A stretch of 64,000 bases of DNA from Desulforhopalus sp. IMCC35007 (GTDB lineage: Bacteria > Desulfobacterota > Desulfobulbia > Desulfobulbales > Desulfocapsaceae). The stretch is taken from the NCBI RefSeq assembly GCF_005116575.1, contig NZ_SWCN01000013.1:62001-126000 (forward strand). The letters are read 5' to 3'. A program made the translations under genes and the position numbers. The notes under the pieces are model-generated. The model did no database searches and was not told the DNA's origin. It saw only the letters and a program-made list of their open reading frames with translations. Shown here one piece after another: positions 63,036 through 64,000 of the stretch (position 1 is its first letter; each line of letters opens with the position of its first letter).

Positions 63036-63502
63036 AGATAGTAACCCTGAAGATGGAAGATAAGTCTTCTGCTTTTCTGCTCCACCATGTTTTCTTGTGT
63101 CAGTTGTTCGTTATTCTGGATCTGGCTGTCTTCTGTTTTGATTGCCGCAGAAAAATAGTCAAGGATAAACGGCCTGTCTTGCCGGTAGAGGCTGCTCAGA
63201 CGCTGCACCAGTTTATCGTAAGCGAGGTCATCCCATGTTTCATCAACTTTTTCCCATTGCGGTTCACCGAGATTTTTTTGGTAATATGGGCTTGAGTCAA
63301 TAAATTTCATATACCTATCGACCTGTTCATACGCATGGTTAAGTTGTTGTTTTCTTTCCTGCAGATCTTTGAGGGCTACCGTATAATGCTTGTTTGTCTG
63401 AAATGCCATGATAAACAGATAAAGGCAGACTGCAAAGGCAATCATACAGGCGCATTGAATGCAAAGTGCAAGTGGTGATGGCTTTGGAAGTTCATAACTC
63501 AT
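63020..63502 (-). CDS. PilO/MshJ-like inner-membrane pilus protein
   Basis: 160 aa with one helix (about 13-32, CIQCACMIAFAVCLYLFIMA), a coiled-coil segment (VALKDLQERKQQLNHAYEQV) and a small C-terminal domain. This is the layout of GspM/PilO proteins. Overlaps both neighbours by a few bases (ATGA with the upstream gene), showing tight coupling. Assigned mainly from position and topology. Confidence 0.65.
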   Translation of the reverse strand: MSYELPKPSPLALCIQCACMIAFAVCLYLFIMAFQTNKHYTVALKDLQERKQQLNHAYEQVDRYMKFIDSSPYYQKNLGEPQWEKVDETWDDLAYDKLVQRLSSLYRQDRPFILDYFSAAIKTEDSQIQNNEQLTQENMVEQKSRRLIFHLQGYYLCPCQ

Positions 63503-64000
63503 GGTTTAACCCTTTTGAGCTGAGGGAGAAGGCTGCCATGGAGGAACCCTGTTTGTTCAGCCTCCCGGTAATTCCAGGTAAGTTCTCCTACACCAAAGCT
63601 TTCGTTTAAGCTCGATGCTGTTTTTTCAAATCTGGTTGTCACCTCCGCATAACTCCCCTGACTGCTGCAGGTAAGAGCAAGGAGAAAAGCCTTATCCTGG
63701 ATCTTTTCAGGAATACTTAATTCCTCTGTAGCCGAGCGTTCCTGGCCTGTTATAGGGTCGGGGCCGGGTGGCAGGGCGAGGGTATCTTCTGCCCCAAGTG
63801 CCTGACGCTGTATTTTTAACTCTGTAACGTGGACATTGGGCGGTAGGGCGTCGGAGAGTTGTTTGGCCAGGAGATCCAAGCGATAATCTTCGAGGGCTTT
63901 GGCCCGGATGTTTACCAGGCGCTCAAAATTATTGAGCATTGTGGTCTGGGGCATTCTCTGGGTGATATGCTCCCGAAGCTGGTTGAGTTCAGTGGTCGTA
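63499..64000 (-). CDS. PilN/MshI-like pilus assembly protein (partial at window edge)
   Basis: The frame stays open to the right edge, so the ATG at 63954 is probably internal and the true start lies beyond 64000. Visible: a helical/coiled segment (TTELNQLREHITQRM then LNNFERLVNIRAKA), then ferredoxin-like-domain strands (VHVTELKIQRQALG, AFLLALTCSSQGSYAEVTTR). This is the pattern of the PilN/GspL periplasmic part. Position before a PilO-like gene agrees. Confidence 0.65.
   Translation of the reverse strand, partial: TTTELNQLREHITQRMPQTTMLNNFERLVNIRAKALEDYRLDLLAKQLSDALPPNVHVTELKIQRQALGAEDTLALPPGPDPITGQERSATEELSIPEKIQDKAFLLALTCSSQGSYAEVTTRFEKTASSLNESFGVGELTWNYREAEQTGFLHGSLLPQLKRVKP

Overview
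The window looks like chromosomal DNA from an anaerobic Desulfobacterota (deltaproteobacterial) species, most likely near the Desulfobulbales. The support is indirect: an rnf operon with a multihaem cytochrome c, PEP-CTERM and choice-of-anchor surface proteins, a GEMM-I riboswitch in front of a pilin, PAS sensors with cysteine clusters, a rubrerythrin-type protein, TRAP uptake and one candidate selenoprotein. I see no rRNA, tRNA, CRISPR, insertion sequence or prophage.

Layout. 1-2.9 kb: the end of a superfamily 2 helicase, typA, and a 53-codon membrane-protein gene with an in-frame TGA. 2.9-6.3 kb: a minus-strand run of housekeeping genes (NUDIX, 5'-nucleotidase-like HAD, panE, tandem OB-fold protein, SGNH hydrolase). 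6.5-14.8 kb: glgX, a DUF1566 protein, a chemoreceptor, two metallo-beta-lactamase-fold enzymes and a cysteine-rich PAS protein. 14.9-21 kb: a 1470-aa secreted Asp-box protein and a PAS-LuxR regulator. 21.7-28.2 kb: a LacI-regulated TRAP transporter with a glycerophosphodiesterase, divergent from a metallohydrolase, with two matching operators. 28.3-31.1 kb: small Cys-rich proteins, tyrS and an alkyltransferase-like protein. 32.1-36 kb: a histidine kinase and a sigma-54 response regulator. 36.4-43.2 kb: a 1412-aa paralogue of the 1470-aa protein, ending in a dockerin, then a cohesin-like PEP-CTERM protein, a lipoprotein and a glycine-repeat protein. 43.3-49.5 kb: a rubrerythrin-type protein and an outer-membrane-barrel/FtsX-type ABC/LolA-like operon. 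49.6-57 kb: rnf operon in the order zinc ribbon, octahaem cytochrome, C, D, G, E, A, B. 57.5-64 kb: an MSHA-like pilus operon whose last pilin gene has its own GEMM-I riboswitch.

How parts may work together. The rnf cluster seems rewired: RnfC lacks the usual FMN/NADH motifs, RnfB carries a fused GltD-like flavoprotein, and an octahaem cytochrome leads the operon. At 36-41 kb a dockerin-bearing protein with two haem motifs lies directly before a cohesin-like protein that has a PEP-CTERM anchor, which suggests non-covalent surface display under the control of the adjacent two-component system. The pilin riboswitch ties pilus or pseudopilus expression to a cyclic dinucleotide. The best candidates for new biology are the CxxU mini-protein (2572-2733), the cohesin-dockerin pair, and the Rnf variant.
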